The position numbers and the translations under genes are program-made. Below the pieces are notes generated by a model. It saw only the letters and a list, made by a program, of their open reading frames with translations. It was not told the DNA's origin and searched no databases. From the NCBI GenBank assembly GCA_963715445.1, contig OY970240.1:930001-994000 (forward strand): DNA of 64,000 nt, written 5' to 3'. Shown here piece by piece: positions 17,560 to 25,192 of the stretch. This stretch comes from JAAYBF01 sp963715445 (GTDB lineage Bacteria > Actinomycetota > Thermoleophilia > Solirubrobacterales > Thermoleophilaceae). Numbering within the stretch: the first letter of the stretch is position 1; every line of letters starts with the position of its first letter.

Positions 17560-18983
17560 GGCGCGCCCACCGTCTGGGAGGGGTCGCAATCCGGGTTGGC
17601 CAGGTCACCCGAGTCCACGAACGGCGTCGAGCCGTCGGCCGGGGTGGGGGTGGAGGCGCCCGGGCACCGCTTGAGGTTCCCGAGCTTCAAGAAGGGGCTG
17701 CGCCCGCGCTCGGCCGGCGGCTTGGGGGTGTAGTGGCCGCCATCGGCGTCGTCGACGAAGTTGAAGGCGTCGAAGATCGGCATCGTCCGCGCGTAGTGGC
17801 CGTTGGCGTCGTAGGTGCCCATCGCGCCGCCGAAGCTCCGCAGCCATGCGACGAAGTCGGGCACGTACGGGCGGATGAAGCCCCACACCGGCGTGGAGTC
17901 CTCCAGCGACTTGCGGGCGCGGGGGAAGGAGCTCTTCGCGAGCTTGTCGAGCGGCGGGAGGTCGCGGAAGGTGTCGTACAGGTCGTTGCCGGCACCCGGG
18001 CCGTTGAACAGCAGGCGCAGGTTCTTGAAGGTCGGCACCGAATTCGCGGTCAGCCTCTCCAGCTTGCGCAGGAACGGCGGGAACGCGTCGGCGGCGGGCT
18101 CGGACTCGACCACGAAGCGCTCCAGGTCGTCGAGCGCGGGCCGCAGCGCCACGAAGGTGTCGCTCCCCTGACGCAGCGCCGGCGGGAGCTCGGTGACGGC
18201 CTGGCGCAGGGACTCGGTGTCCGACGCGACCGCCTGGAGCGTCTGCCCAGTGTTGTCCACCCAGTCGGTCAGGTCTTCCTTGTTCTCGGCGATCGTGCCC
18301 ATCGCCTTGTCGGACTCCACCAGGAACTCCTGGAACGTCTCGCTGTCCCGGGTGATCTCCTCGAAGAGCTTCGTGCCGGAGGCGAGGGCGGGCGGGAAAT
18401 AGCGCGCGGCGCTGTTGGCGTTGCGCTCCTGGCCCTTGTACCAGTCGGCGAAGCCGTGGACCACGTCGTCGAGGCCCTTGCGAGTCGGCGAGTCGAACGT
18501 GTTGAAGAGCTGGTCGAGCTCGACGATCGAGGTGGTCTTCGAGGCCTCGAGGAGCGCCCCGTCCTCCAGCTCGGGCTTGTAGTTGGGCGCGGGGCTGATG
18601 TCCACGTGCCGGTTGGCCGAGCCGACCAGGCCCTGGGCCCGGATCACTGCGGTGGTGCCGCGGTGCAGCGGGGCGAACTCGTCGCTGACCGACACGGTGA
18701 CCTCCGCGCGGCGATCGTCCGTCAGCTCGATGTCCGTGACCTCGCCCACGCCGGTGCCGCCGATGCGGACGATGTCGCCGTTCACCAGCTGGCCGGCGTT
18801 CTCGAAGACCAGCCGATAGGAGTGCGCGTCGTCACGTGTGAGGAACACGACGAGGAGAGCCAGGACCGCGAGCGCCAACGCCCCACCTGCGAGCAGACGC
18901 CCAGTGCGCGAGCCGGCGCGCGCAGGCACGGCAGCACCCTGGCCTGGGCCGTTGGCAGGGGTCTCGTCTAGGCGCTTGGTCAC
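17556..18983 (-). CDS. MCE family protein, first gene of mce operon
   Basis: A 475-residue Mce protein. After a 28-residue Pro/Ala/Gly-rich cytoplasmic tail come a helix (about 31-50, LLAGGALALAVLALLVVFL), the MCE domain (about 57-140, VRIGGTGVGEV loop) and the IVELDQLFNTFDSPTR segment, then the helical tail. GTG 18983 is chosen because GGAGGAGA sits about five bases upstream; ATG 19040 and an even earlier start in the same frame lack such a site. This is the promoter-proximal gene, facing the divergent TetR gene over 249 bases. No yrbE permease pair precedes it, which is unusual. Confidence 0.9.
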   Translation of the reverse strand: MTKRLDETPANGPGQGAAVPARAGSRTGRLLAGGALALAVLALLVVFLTRDDAHSYRLVFENAGQLVNGDIVRIGGTGVGEVTDIELTDDRRAEVTVSVSDEFAPLHRGTTAVIRAQGLVGSANRHVDISPAPNYKPELEDGALLEASKTTSIVELDQLFNTFDSPTRKGLDDVVHGFADWYKGQERNANSAARYFPPALASGTKLFEEITRDSETFQEFLVESDKAMGTIAENKEDLTDWVDNTGQTLQAVASDTESLRQAVTELPPALRQGSDTFVALRPALDDLERFVVESEPAADAFPPFLRKLERLTANSVPTFKNLRLLFNGPGAGNDLYDTFRDLPPLDKLAKSSFPRARKSLEDSTPVWGFIRPYVPDFVAWLRSFGGAMGTYDANGHYARTMPIFDAFNFVDDADGGHYTPKPPAERGRSPFLKLGNLKRCPGASTPTPADGSTPFVDSGDLANPDCDPSQTVGAP

Positions 18984-19232
18984 TCTCTCCTCCGCGGAAA
19001 ACACCGACGCTCGCCGAGTCAGCGCATTCCGACTGGGCATCGTATACGTGGCAGTTTCCCTTTGCCAGGGGGAACCGAGGGGCGGCGCGATACCGGCGCC
19101 GGACGCACTCGGCCGAAGGGGCGAACAGATCGGATCCGCGTTGTCCGAACTCGCCAAAGAACGAGAGTTCCCCCTAGCCATCAAGTACCCGTGCGTCTAT
19201 ATTCGGCCGATCCTCTAATCCGACTGGCCGCC
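18984..19232. promoter_or_regulatory. mce / TetR divergent intergenic region with candidate operators
   Basis: This 249-base region must hold both promoters. AGGGGGAAC (19067-19075) and GTTCCCCCT (19167-19175) form a perfect nine-base inverted pair about 100 bases apart. The first also sits in a local imperfect palindrome (GTTTCCC at 19054-19060, eight-base spacer, GGGGAAC). TetR-family regulators usually bind such palindromes next to their own gene, so these are candidate sites for the adjacent regulator. Binding is inferred. Confidence 0.4.
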
Positions 19233-19907
19233 ATGACGAATCCGAGGGCCACCCGACGCCCCAACCAGCTGCCGCCCGGCCGACACGGCCTGGCTCGCAG
19301 CTTCGTAGCGCGCAATCAGCGCGAGCGCATCTTGGCGGCTGTGGCGGAAGCGGCCCAGGCGCACGGCTTCGCCAACATGAGCGTTCAGGACATCGTCACC
19401 GAGGCCGGCGTGTCTCGCAGGACGTTCTACGAGCAGTTCAAGAACAAGGACGACGCCTTCATCGCGGCCTTCGACGAAGCGGCGGGGAGGCTCATCTCGC
19501 TGGTGCGAGCGGCCTACGAGCAGGAGTCGACCTTCGCCGGCAGGATCACCTCCGTCTTCCAGACCTTTCTTGAGGTGCTCGCCGGATCGCCGGCCTTCGC
19601 CCGCATGTGCATCGTCGAGGTCCTCGCCGCGGGGCCCGAGGCGATCAGTCGCAGGAACATGGCGCTCGAGGAGTTCGCCCGGGTTCTCGAGGAGAACGCG
19701 CGCGAGCTGCTGGGAAACGACGCGCCTCCTGCGCTGATCGCAGAGACGATCGTCGGGGGCGTGTACGAGCTCGTGTACCGCCGCGTCGCGCGCGGGGAGA
19801 CGAGCGATCTGCCCGAGCTGCTGCCGGATCTGGTCGAGTCGGCGCTGCTGCCCTACCTCGGCGAGAAGAAGGCGCGTGAGCAGGCGCGCGCGTTGCGCGA
19901 GCGCTGA
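19233..19907 (+). CDS. TetR/AcrR family transcriptional regulator
   Basis: A 224-residue regulator. The N-terminal HTH is clear (about residues 25-75): RILAAVAEAAQAHGFANMS, then VQDIVTEAGVSRRTFYEQF and the KDDAFIAAFD helix. The remainder is a helical ligand-binding domain. ATG 19233 is chosen since the frame upstream has no family similarity and is low-complexity basic. It is divergent from the six-gene mce operon, so it most likely represses it in response to a lipid or steroid-like ligand, as Mce3R/KstR-type regulators do in other actinobacteria. Ligand unknown. Confidence 0.92.
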   Translation: MTNPRATRRPNQLPPGRHGLARSFVARNQRERILAAVAEAAQAHGFANMSVQDIVTEAGVSRRTFYEQFKNKDDAFIAAFDEAAGRLISLVRAAYEQESTFAGRITSVFQTFLEVLAGSPAFARMCIVEVLAAGPEAISRRNMALEEFARVLEENARELLGNDAPPALIAETIVGGVYELVYRRVARGETSDLPELLPDLVESALLPYLGEKKAREQARALRER

Positions 19908-19917
19908 GCACCACGAC

Positions 19918-19998
19918 CCCCGCCGATGGCCATGGCTCTATAGAGCCGTTGGGGTTTGCATCGGCGGGGACGCTCCGTTAGCGTTGCGCCGTCCCGCC
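19918..19998 (+). promoter_or_regulatory. Leader with mutually exclusive hairpins before the first six-cysteine gene
   Basis: CCCCGCCGATG (19918-19928) pairs perfectly with CATCGGCGGGG (19959-19969) and encloses the 14-base palindrome GGCTCTATAGAGCC (19934-19947). The same right arm, as GGCGGGGACG (19963-19972), can instead pair with CGTCCCGCC (19990-19998, one bulge). The two stems cannot coexist. This could be the TetR gene terminator plus an attenuator or switch for the gene at 20048; the function is inferred. Confidence 0.4.
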
Positions 19999-20047
19999 CC
20001 CGGCGGCTTCCAGCCGCGGAGAAACTTCGAGTATCAGAGGAGAGCAC

Positions 20048-20785
20048 ATGCGTAAGGTCATATCTCTGGCGATTGTCGCGGTGGCTGCAGGCGCCATCGC
20101 CGTCGCCCCGACGGTCGCTCAGAACACCGCGGACACGACGGTCACCGTCGACGCGAAGGTCTCGCCCAACAAGGCAGGGACCCCAAAGAAGCCCAAGGGC
20201 GTGCAGCTCTCCGGCAAGATCAAGTGGACGAGCTCCGCCGAGGTCGAGCCTCCGGTCATCACCAAGTTCGACATCCTGTTCGGCAAGGGCGGCGTCTACA
20301 ACGGCGGCAAGTACCCCAAGTGCTCGGCCAAGAAGCTGAACGACAAGAAGAAGGGCGGCCCCGACAACTGCCCCAAGGAATCGATCATGGGCAGCGCAAC
20401 CGGACTTGCCTATGCCGACCTGGAGCCGACTCGGCCGAAGGTGACCGTGGTCAACGGCGGCGCCAAGGGCATCTGCTTCTACACCGTCCTGCGCAACCCG
20501 GCGCGCGTTCAGCGCTGCGTGCCCGGCAAGGTCAAGAAGCTCAGCGGCGGCCGTTACCGCGTGACGATCACCGTCCCGGAGGTTCTGCTGGTCGTGACCG
20601 GCGTGCCGATCGCGCTGCGCGAGATCAACTTCAAGGTGGGCAACAAGCCCTACGCCAAGGACTGGATCGCGACGACGGGCTGCCCCAAGAGCAAGAAGTG
20701 GGACTTCTCCATCGAGACGTTCTACCGCTACGCCGACGACTCCACGAGCTCGTCTTCGTTCAAGGACCAGGTCACCTGCAAGTAG
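20048..20785 (+). CDS. Secreted six-cysteine protein, paralog 1
   Basis: A 245-residue exported protein with a signal peptide (MRKVISLAI.., cleavage likely near VAQNTA at residue 25). The mature part is Lys-rich and predicted beta-rich. It has six cysteines (in KCSAKK, DNCPKE, GICFY, QRCVPG, TGCPKS and TCK at the end), enough for three disulfides. GAGGAGA precedes the ATG. I do not recognise a named family. It is followed by a two-hairpin terminator and then by a near copy of itself, so each gene is its own transcription unit. Secretion and structural stability are all that can be inferred. Confidence 0.85.
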   Translation: MRKVISLAIVAVAAGAIAVAPTVAQNTADTTVTVDAKVSPNKAGTPKKPKGVQLSGKIKWTSSAEVEPPVITKFDILFGKGGVYNGGKYPKCSAKKLNDKKKGGPDNCPKESIMGSATGLAYADLEPTRPKVTVVNGGAKGICFYTVLRNPARVQRCVPGKVKKLSGGRYRVTITVPEVLLVVTGVPIALREINFKVGNKPYAKDWIATTGCPKSKKWDFSIETFYRYADDSTSSSSFKDQVTCK

Positions 20786-20802
20786 GGATCTGATCAGGCG
20801 GT

Positions 20803-20885
20803 CGGCCGGCGCTTCGGCGCCGGCCGCTCTGCACGCAGGTTGCGCAAGCGCCCGCCCCTCCACCAGGGGGCGGGCGTTTGTTTTT
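20803..20885 (+). terminator. Double-hairpin terminator after paralog 1
   Basis: The first hairpin has perfect ten-base arms CGGCCGGCGC / GCGCCGGCCG around a TTCG tetraloop (20803-20826). The second has perfect ten-base arms CGCCCGCCCC (20849-20858) and GGGGCGGGCG (20867-20876) followed by TTTGTTTTT. The second is a classical intrinsic terminator. Confidence 0.9.
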
Positions 20886-20915
20886 CCCGACCGGCTACCG
20901 GGTACGAGCACGGAC

Positions 20916-20976
20916 GCCCTCATATCCGAGAGGGCGCAACTCCACAGCCCCTAGCGGGTTTGAAGGAGTACCAACC
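20916..20976 (+). promoter_or_regulatory. Structured leader element (copy A) before the second six-cysteine gene
   Basis: A hairpin GCCCTC/GAGGGC (20916-20921, 20930-20935) is followed by GCGCAAC, a stem ACTCC/GGAGT (20939-20943, 20965-20969), a loop carrying GGTT (20957-20960), and a downstream ACCAACC whose AACC (20973-20976) can pair with that GGTT as an H-type pseudoknot. A similar arrangement precedes the gene at 63949. A further strong hairpin (CCGGAGCG...CGCTCCGG) separates it from the start codon. Confidence 0.45.
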
Positions 20977-21055
20977 TGCCGGAGCGCTGCGCCATGGCGC
21001 TGTCCGCTCCGGCCTCTGCGGTTAGCCGCAAGAGACCAGATCAGAGGGAGAACAA

Positions 21056-21793
21056 ATGCGCAAGGTCATATCTCTGGCGATCCTCACGGTGGCTGCAGGC
21101 GCCATCGCGGTCGCCCCGACGGTCGCTCAGAACACTGCCGACACGTCGGTCACCGTCGACGCGAAGGTCTCGCCCAAAAAGGCGGGAACGAAGAAGAATC
21201 CGAAGGGCGTGCAGATGTCGGGCACGATCAAGTGGACGAGCTCTCCGGAAGTGGAGCCTCCCGTCATCACCAAGTTCGACATCCTGATCGGCAAGGGCGG
21301 CGTCTACAACGGCGGCAAGTACGCCAAGTGCTCGGCCAAGAAGCTGAACGACAAGAAGAACGGCGGCCCCGACAACTGCCCCGCGAAGTCGATCATGGGC
21401 AGCGGAACCGGCTTGGCATTCGCCGACCTGGACCCGACCCGGCCGAAGATCACGGTCGTCAACGGCGGCGCCAAGAGCATCTGCTTCTACACCGTCCTGC
21501 GCAACCCGGCGCGCGTTCAGCGCTGCGTGCCCGGCAAGGTCAAGAAGCTCAGCGGCGGCCGCTACCGCGTGACGATCACCGTCCCGGAGGTTCTGCTGGT
21601 CGTGACCGGCGTGCCGATCGCGCTGCGCGAGATCAAGTACAAGATCGGCGGCAAGTCGTACGCCAAGGACTGGATCGCGACGACGGGCTGCCCCAAGAGC
21701 AAGAAGTGGGACTTCTCGGTCGAGACGTTCTACCGCTACTCCGACGACTCCAAGAGCTCGTCTTCGTTCAAGGATCAGATCGCCTGCAAGTAG
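21056..21793 (+). CDS. Secreted six-cysteine protein, paralog 2
   Basis: A 245-residue near copy of the upstream gene; I count about 29 amino-acid differences. All six cysteines and the signal peptide are conserved. A block of roughly 50 residues, from about ICFYTVLRN to PIALREI, is identical, while changes cluster in the N-terminal third and around the IKYKIGGKS segment. GGGAGAA precedes the ATG. The terminator is shared in sequence with paralog 1, but the leader is different, which suggests the copies are under different control. No family is recognised. Confidence 0.85.
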   Translation: MRKVISLAILTVAAGAIAVAPTVAQNTADTSVTVDAKVSPKKAGTKKNPKGVQMSGTIKWTSSPEVEPPVITKFDILIGKGGVYNGGKYAKCSAKKLNDKKNGGPDNCPAKSIMGSGTGLAFADLDPTRPKITVVNGGAKSICFYTVLRNPARVQRCVPGKVKKLSGGRYRVTITVPEVLLVVTGVPIALREIKYKIGGKSYAKDWIATTGCPKSKKWDFSVETFYRYSDDSKSSSSFKDQIACK

Positions 21794-21802
21794 CCGCACA
21801 TG

Positions 21803-21878
21803 GCCGGAGCGCTCGGCGCTCCGGCTGAGGTTGGTTGGACTTGCGCAAGCGCCCGCCCCTCCACCAGGGGGCGGGCGC
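21803..21878 (+). terminator. Double-hairpin terminator after paralog 2
   Basis: GCCGGAGCG/CGCTCCGGC (21803-21825) is followed by CGCCCGCCCC/GGGGCGGGCG (21850-21859, 21868-21877). The second hairpin is identical to that behind paralog 1, so the duplication included the terminator. The tail (CTCCTCTTCT) is pyrimidine-rich rather than a pure U-tract. Confidence 0.8.
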
Positions 21879-21940
21879 TCCTCTTCTCAAGGTGGCTGGA
21901 GCGTCCTCTTTCGCTCCGGCCGCCGGAGAGGGCTCGTGAG

Positions 21941-23119
21941 CTAGCCCTCCTCCTCCGGGCGGCGACCGCTGCGACGGCGGCGGCGCTCCTCCAGGAAGAG
22001 CCTGTCGGCCTCGCTGAGGCCGCTCGCGGCGGGTACTTCGGCCGCGCCCATCCCCATGCGGGCTGACAGGTCGAACAGCAGGCATGTCTCCTCTCCGATC
22101 TCGCCGGTCAGCGCCGGGTGCTCTTCGATCACGGGCTCGGTGTGCAGGGTCGGCCGGGCCACCCTCCCCGCCGCCTGATCGCCCGGGATCAGGTTCGCGT
22201 ACACCGGCATCGCGACGGTGTGGGTCTCGAGCGTGGCCACGTCCACCCACTGGAGCTCCAGGTTGCAGACCTGCGCCAGCCCCATTCCCACCATGTCGGG
22301 CACGTCGATCGAGAGCAGCAGGCGCTGCCGCTCTCCCGCGCAGAGATCGTCCAGCTCGAGCATGAAGCCGGTCGATATCGGGGATACCCGCACGTCGTCG
22401 AACACGTGGATCGCCTCCACCGCCGCCGTGGGCCGCACCGTAAGGCTCGCAGCCTGGACGGCCTGCTCGAGGAGCAGGCCGTCCGACTGCGATGCGAGCG
22501 CGACTGCAAGTGTGTCCGCGTCGTGGGCGACGCGCGCGTTGCCCCCACCGCCCCTCGCCACGACGGCCATCAGCTCCTCGTCGCAGCCCGATCCGATTCG
22601 CACGGTGGCGGCGGTGACGCCCGCCCTCCGCGCGCTGCTCGTGATGCGCTCCAGGTCTCCGACGGCCGTGACCCCGACGTTCGCGAGGCCGTCGGAGAGA
22701 ACGGTCACCGAGGCCCCGCTCTCACCCATCACGCGACGCGCCTCCTGGATGCCGCGCATCAGCCCACCGGAGAGGTTCGTCATCGAGCCCGTCTGGAGGC
22801 CGCGGATGGCATGCCGCCACTCGTCCTTGTCCCGCACCGGCCCGGCGGGAACCAGCACCTCCACGTTCCCATCGAAGGTGACGATCCCGAAGTTGCCGTG
22901 CGGGTCGAGCTGATCGACGAAGTACTCGAGGCCCTCCTTCACGATCTCGAGGCGGCCGTCCGCCATCGATCCGCTGCGATCGACCACCACCACGTGCGTC
23001 ACGGGCCCCTGGCTCTCGTAGACGTCGCAAAGGGGAACCGACAGCTCGAGGATCGCGGATATCTGGTCTTCGGTCTCAACCGCTACGAAATCGACATCGA
23101 GCTGTGCGTGGAGGGGCAT
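21941..23119 (-). CDS. Cytoplasmic VWA-domain protein
   Basis: A 392-residue protein with no signal peptide. A von Willebrand A domain spans about residues 40-220 with an intact MIDAS: DRSGSM, the Thr-containing loop (SMTNLSGGL) and the VTVLSDGLANVG strand. A beta-sandwich region (about 230-330) follows, and a Glu/Arg-rich C-terminus (RRRRRSGRRPEEEG). It resembles VIT/VWA-type proteins of unknown role that bind partner proteins through a metal ion. It converges with the second six-cysteine gene. Downstream minus-strand neighbours encode cell-surface proteins, but no functional link is shown. Confidence 0.85.
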   Translation of the reverse strand: MPLHAQLDVDFVAVETEDQISAILELSVPLCDVYESQGPVTHVVVVDRSGSMADGRLEIVKEGLEYFVDQLDPHGNFGIVTFDGNVEVLVPAGPVRDKDEWRHAIRGLQTGSMTNLSGGLMRGIQEARRVMGESGASVTVLSDGLANVGVTAVGDLERITSSARRAGVTAATVRIGSGCDEELMAVVARGGGGNARVAHDADTLAVALASQSDGLLLEQAVQAASLTVRPTAAVEAIHVFDDVRVSPISTGFMLELDDLCAGERQRLLLSIDVPDMVGMGLAQVCNLELQWVDVATLETHTVAMPVYANLIPGDQAAGRVARPTLHTEPVIEEHPALTGEIGEETCLLFDLSARMGMGAAEVPAASGLSEADRLFLEERRRRRSGRRPEEEG

Positions 23120-23267
23120 CGCGTTCTCCAGAAGGCGGGCTGCGGTGGGCTGCCTCCTAGAGGTCGGGGAAGGCCCACGTCTCCTGACATCGGTCGGCCA
23201 TTTCTTTTGTTCCGCGGCAACGGCGGCCGGCGCTGAGTCGCGCCGGCCGCCGTCTCGTGCGGTCTCG

Positions 23268-24149
23268 CTATCGGAGGCCCGTCACAGCTCCCGCACTGCG
23301 GAGCAGCTGCCCGCCCGCTATCAGGAGAGCACCGAGGATCAGGGGCACCAGCGCCCTGAACCCGGTCAGCGGCAGCTCCCCAGCCGCGAGCGCGCCGGCC
23401 ACGCTTCCCGGACCGTCCGCCTCGATCGGCATCACCGCTCCCGGATCGTCGCCACCGCCCGAAGGCGCTGACCCCGAGCCGGGAACGTCCAGCGCCGGCA
23501 CGGGTGTGCCCACGGGATCGGTGCTCACACTGGGGCTCGTCCCGCCGCCCGGCGCTGTGCCGTCATCGCCCGGGCTCTCGCCCGTCTCCGACGCCGTGGC
23601 CACCGTGTCGCCCGAGCTGGCGATCCGGATGGGAGCGTTTACGGAGGCGCCATCGACCTGCAGCGCTCCGTCTCCGTCCGTCACTCCCTGAGATCCGTCG
23701 TCGGAGGCGTTCCCGCCTCCCGCGTCGTTCCCATCGCTGAGAACGCGGACCGGCGCGGTCACTGCGGTGGGGCCGACCTGCCCGCTCCCGGTGCCGTCAC
23801 CCGTCTCCTGCTGGCTAGAGGAACCGCCGGCCGAACCACCACCGGCGTTCCCACCATCGCTCAGAACCCGAACAGGCGCATCCACATCAGCCGAACCGAC
23901 CTGGGCCGCACCCGTGGAATCACCAGTCTCCTGAGACCCGGCGGAGCCGCCACCGGCCGGACCACCACCGGCGTTCCCACCATCGCTCAGAACCCGAACA
24001 GGCACATCCACATCAGCCGAACCGACCTGGGCCGCACCTATGGAGTTCACCGTCTGCTGTGCGGGATCGCCCGCTTGTGCTGCCGCGGGCGCCGCGTTGA
24101 GCGCGAGAGCGAGCATGCTCGCCCCGAGCGCCATAGCGCTGCGTTTCAT
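23268..24149 (-). CDS. LPXTG-type surface protein with internal repeats
   Basis: A 293-residue exported protein. Signal peptide about 1-27 (to APAAAQA). Then come at least four repeats of about 42 residues, each containing an xAQVGSADVDxPVRVLSDG core followed by a Gly/Ser/Asn-rich linker with QETGD. The last copies are more diverged. The C-terminus has the sorting signal LPLTG, a hydrophobic stretch and a basic tail, so a sortase should link it to peptidoglycan; none is in the window. ATG 24149 is preceded by GGAGA. Codes two near-identical 78-base DNA blocks at a 126-base period, so copy number may vary between strains. Confidence 0.8.
   Translation of the reverse strand: MKRSAMALGASMLALALNAAPAAAQAGDPAQQTVNSIGAAQVGSADVDVPVRVLSDGGNAGGGPAGGGSAGSQETGDSTGAAQVGSADVDAPVRVLSDGGNAGGGSAGGSSSQQETGDGTGSGQVGPTAVTAPVRVLSDGNDAGGGNASDDGSQGVTDGDGALQVDGASVNAPIRIASSGDTVATASETGESPGDDGTAPGGGTSPSVSTDPVGTPVPALDVPGSGSAPSGGGDDPGAVMPIEADGPGSVAGALAAGELPLTGFRALVPLILGALLIAGGQLLRSAGAVTGLR
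23835..24038. repeat. Two near-identical 78-bp blocks, 126-bp period
   Basis: Positions 23835-23912 and 23961-24038 differ at one base (GGCGCATCC versus GGCACATCC). They code the repeated VGSADVD-PVRVLSDGG core of the LPXTG-type protein. A third, diverged copy lies near 23712-23790. Confidence 0.9.
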
Positions 24150-24221
24150 CTTTCTCTCCGATCGATCGAATTGCCGTATGCCGGGCTCTGCTCGAGTCCC
24201 GGCTGGCACAACGACCGCGAG

Positions 24222-25022
24222 CTAGCCGGGCCGCTCGATCGGTGCGAGGAACGCCACCGGCCCCCAACAGGCCGAGTGGCGAGGACGTTGCCGGCGGAAG
24301 AGCCGCGGGAGGATCAGCGCCAGCGCAACGAGGATCGCCGCACCGGCGAATGCCGCGCCTCCGGGGCCCGCGCCCATGAAGCCCGTGGAGTGAGGTCCAT
24401 CGCCCACTCCGTCCGCAGGCGCATCGCCGCGCCCGCCATCCGCCTCGGGTCGCGCTGGATGGGGCTGCCCAGGCTTCATGTCGGTCGCCGTGAGCGTCGT
24501 CAGCAGATTGGTCTGGGGAGACGCCGCCCAGCGCACGGTCACGCCACCGGCAAGCGAGCCGCGCCCCGACTTCGCCTGCGTGTGAGAGGACTGCCCCTCA
24601 GGCTGACCGTGGTCTCGGCCACGGACCGGCGGGGCTGTGGACCGCCGGGCCGCGTCCGGGGTCTCGAGAGCGGCGGCGGCCGCTCCCCGGACCGGCGCGA
24701 CGACGGCGTCCGTCAGCGCCTCGATCGACTTGGAATTCACGGCGCGATCCACGACCGCCCCGACTCGGCGGACCGTCCGCGACGCCGTCGGCGTGACCGC
24801 GCCCACCACCTCCCGAACCCGTGCCGCCGGCTGCGCCGGACCGGTCGAGCTCGAGGCCACATCGGTGACGGCGGAGTCGATCGTCTTCACCGTCGACTCC
24901 AGCGCCTTCGGCGGTGCCGCCGCAGAAGAGACGGGAAACGCCGCCAGCGCCGCGACGCTCGCCGCGCACGACGCGCCAAGGCGGAGATGCCGCCGGCATG
25001 CCTGTGTGACCCGTCGATCCAT
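24222..25022 (-). CDS. Predicted exported, C-terminally anchored protein
   Basis: A 266-residue protein with a signal-like N-terminus (LGASCAASVAALAAF, then PVSSAAAPP), an Ala/Val/Thr-rich helical region (about 45-130) with repeated V..V..A.T..V spacing, a polar Gln/Ser/Gly-rich linker, and a C-terminal hydrophobic segment (AAFAGAAILVALALILP) followed by RLFRRQR. It looks like a type I membrane protein or wall-spanning protein. The start ATG 25022 removes about 24 unrelated upstream residues. It is 72 bases upstream of the LPXTG-type gene on the same strand, so they may be co-transcribed. No family recognised. Confidence 0.6.
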   Translation of the reverse strand: MDRRVTQACRRHLRLGASCAASVAALAAFPVSSAAAPPKALESTVKTIDSAVTDVASSSTGPAQPAARVREVVGAVTPTASRTVRRVGAVVDRAVNSKSIEALTDAVVAPVRGAAAAALETPDAARRSTAPPVRGRDHGQPEGQSSHTQAKSGRGSLAGGVTVRWAASPQTNLLTTLTATDMKPGQPHPARPEADGGRGDAPADGVGDGPHSTGFMGAGPGGAAFAGAAILVALALILPRLFRRQRPRHSACWGPVAFLAPIERPG

Positions 25023-25192
25023 CTGCGAACCGTCTGCCCGGACCCCGCGGGCCGCTCGGGTGAGCACGAGAAATGCGGGACCATCGACCGGCAACCTGTG
25101 CGTATGCGCTGCGCTCCGGGCGCAAAGCTAGAACAGACGTCCACGCACACCGCACCCACCCCACGCTAAGGGTGGCCGGCAACGGGGCCGGG

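Noticed and set aside
10253..18983. CRISPR or long repeat array within the mce block
   Set aside because: Recurring DNA phrases such as those coding FNTFDSPTR arise from paralogous Mce proteins, not from direct repeats with spacers.
20916..20976. Assignment of leader copy A to the c-di-GMP-I (GEMM), c-di-AMP (ydaO) or SAM riboswitch classes
   Set aside because: GCGCAAC and AGCGGG are superficially like GEMM, but the required GGGCAAACC and tetraloop-receptor parts are absent; the ydaO and SAM signatures are also missing.
23268..24149. Chaplin-type hydrophobic surface protein
   Set aside because: The VPVRVLSDG core is loosely similar, but the chaplin cysteine pair and spacing are missing.
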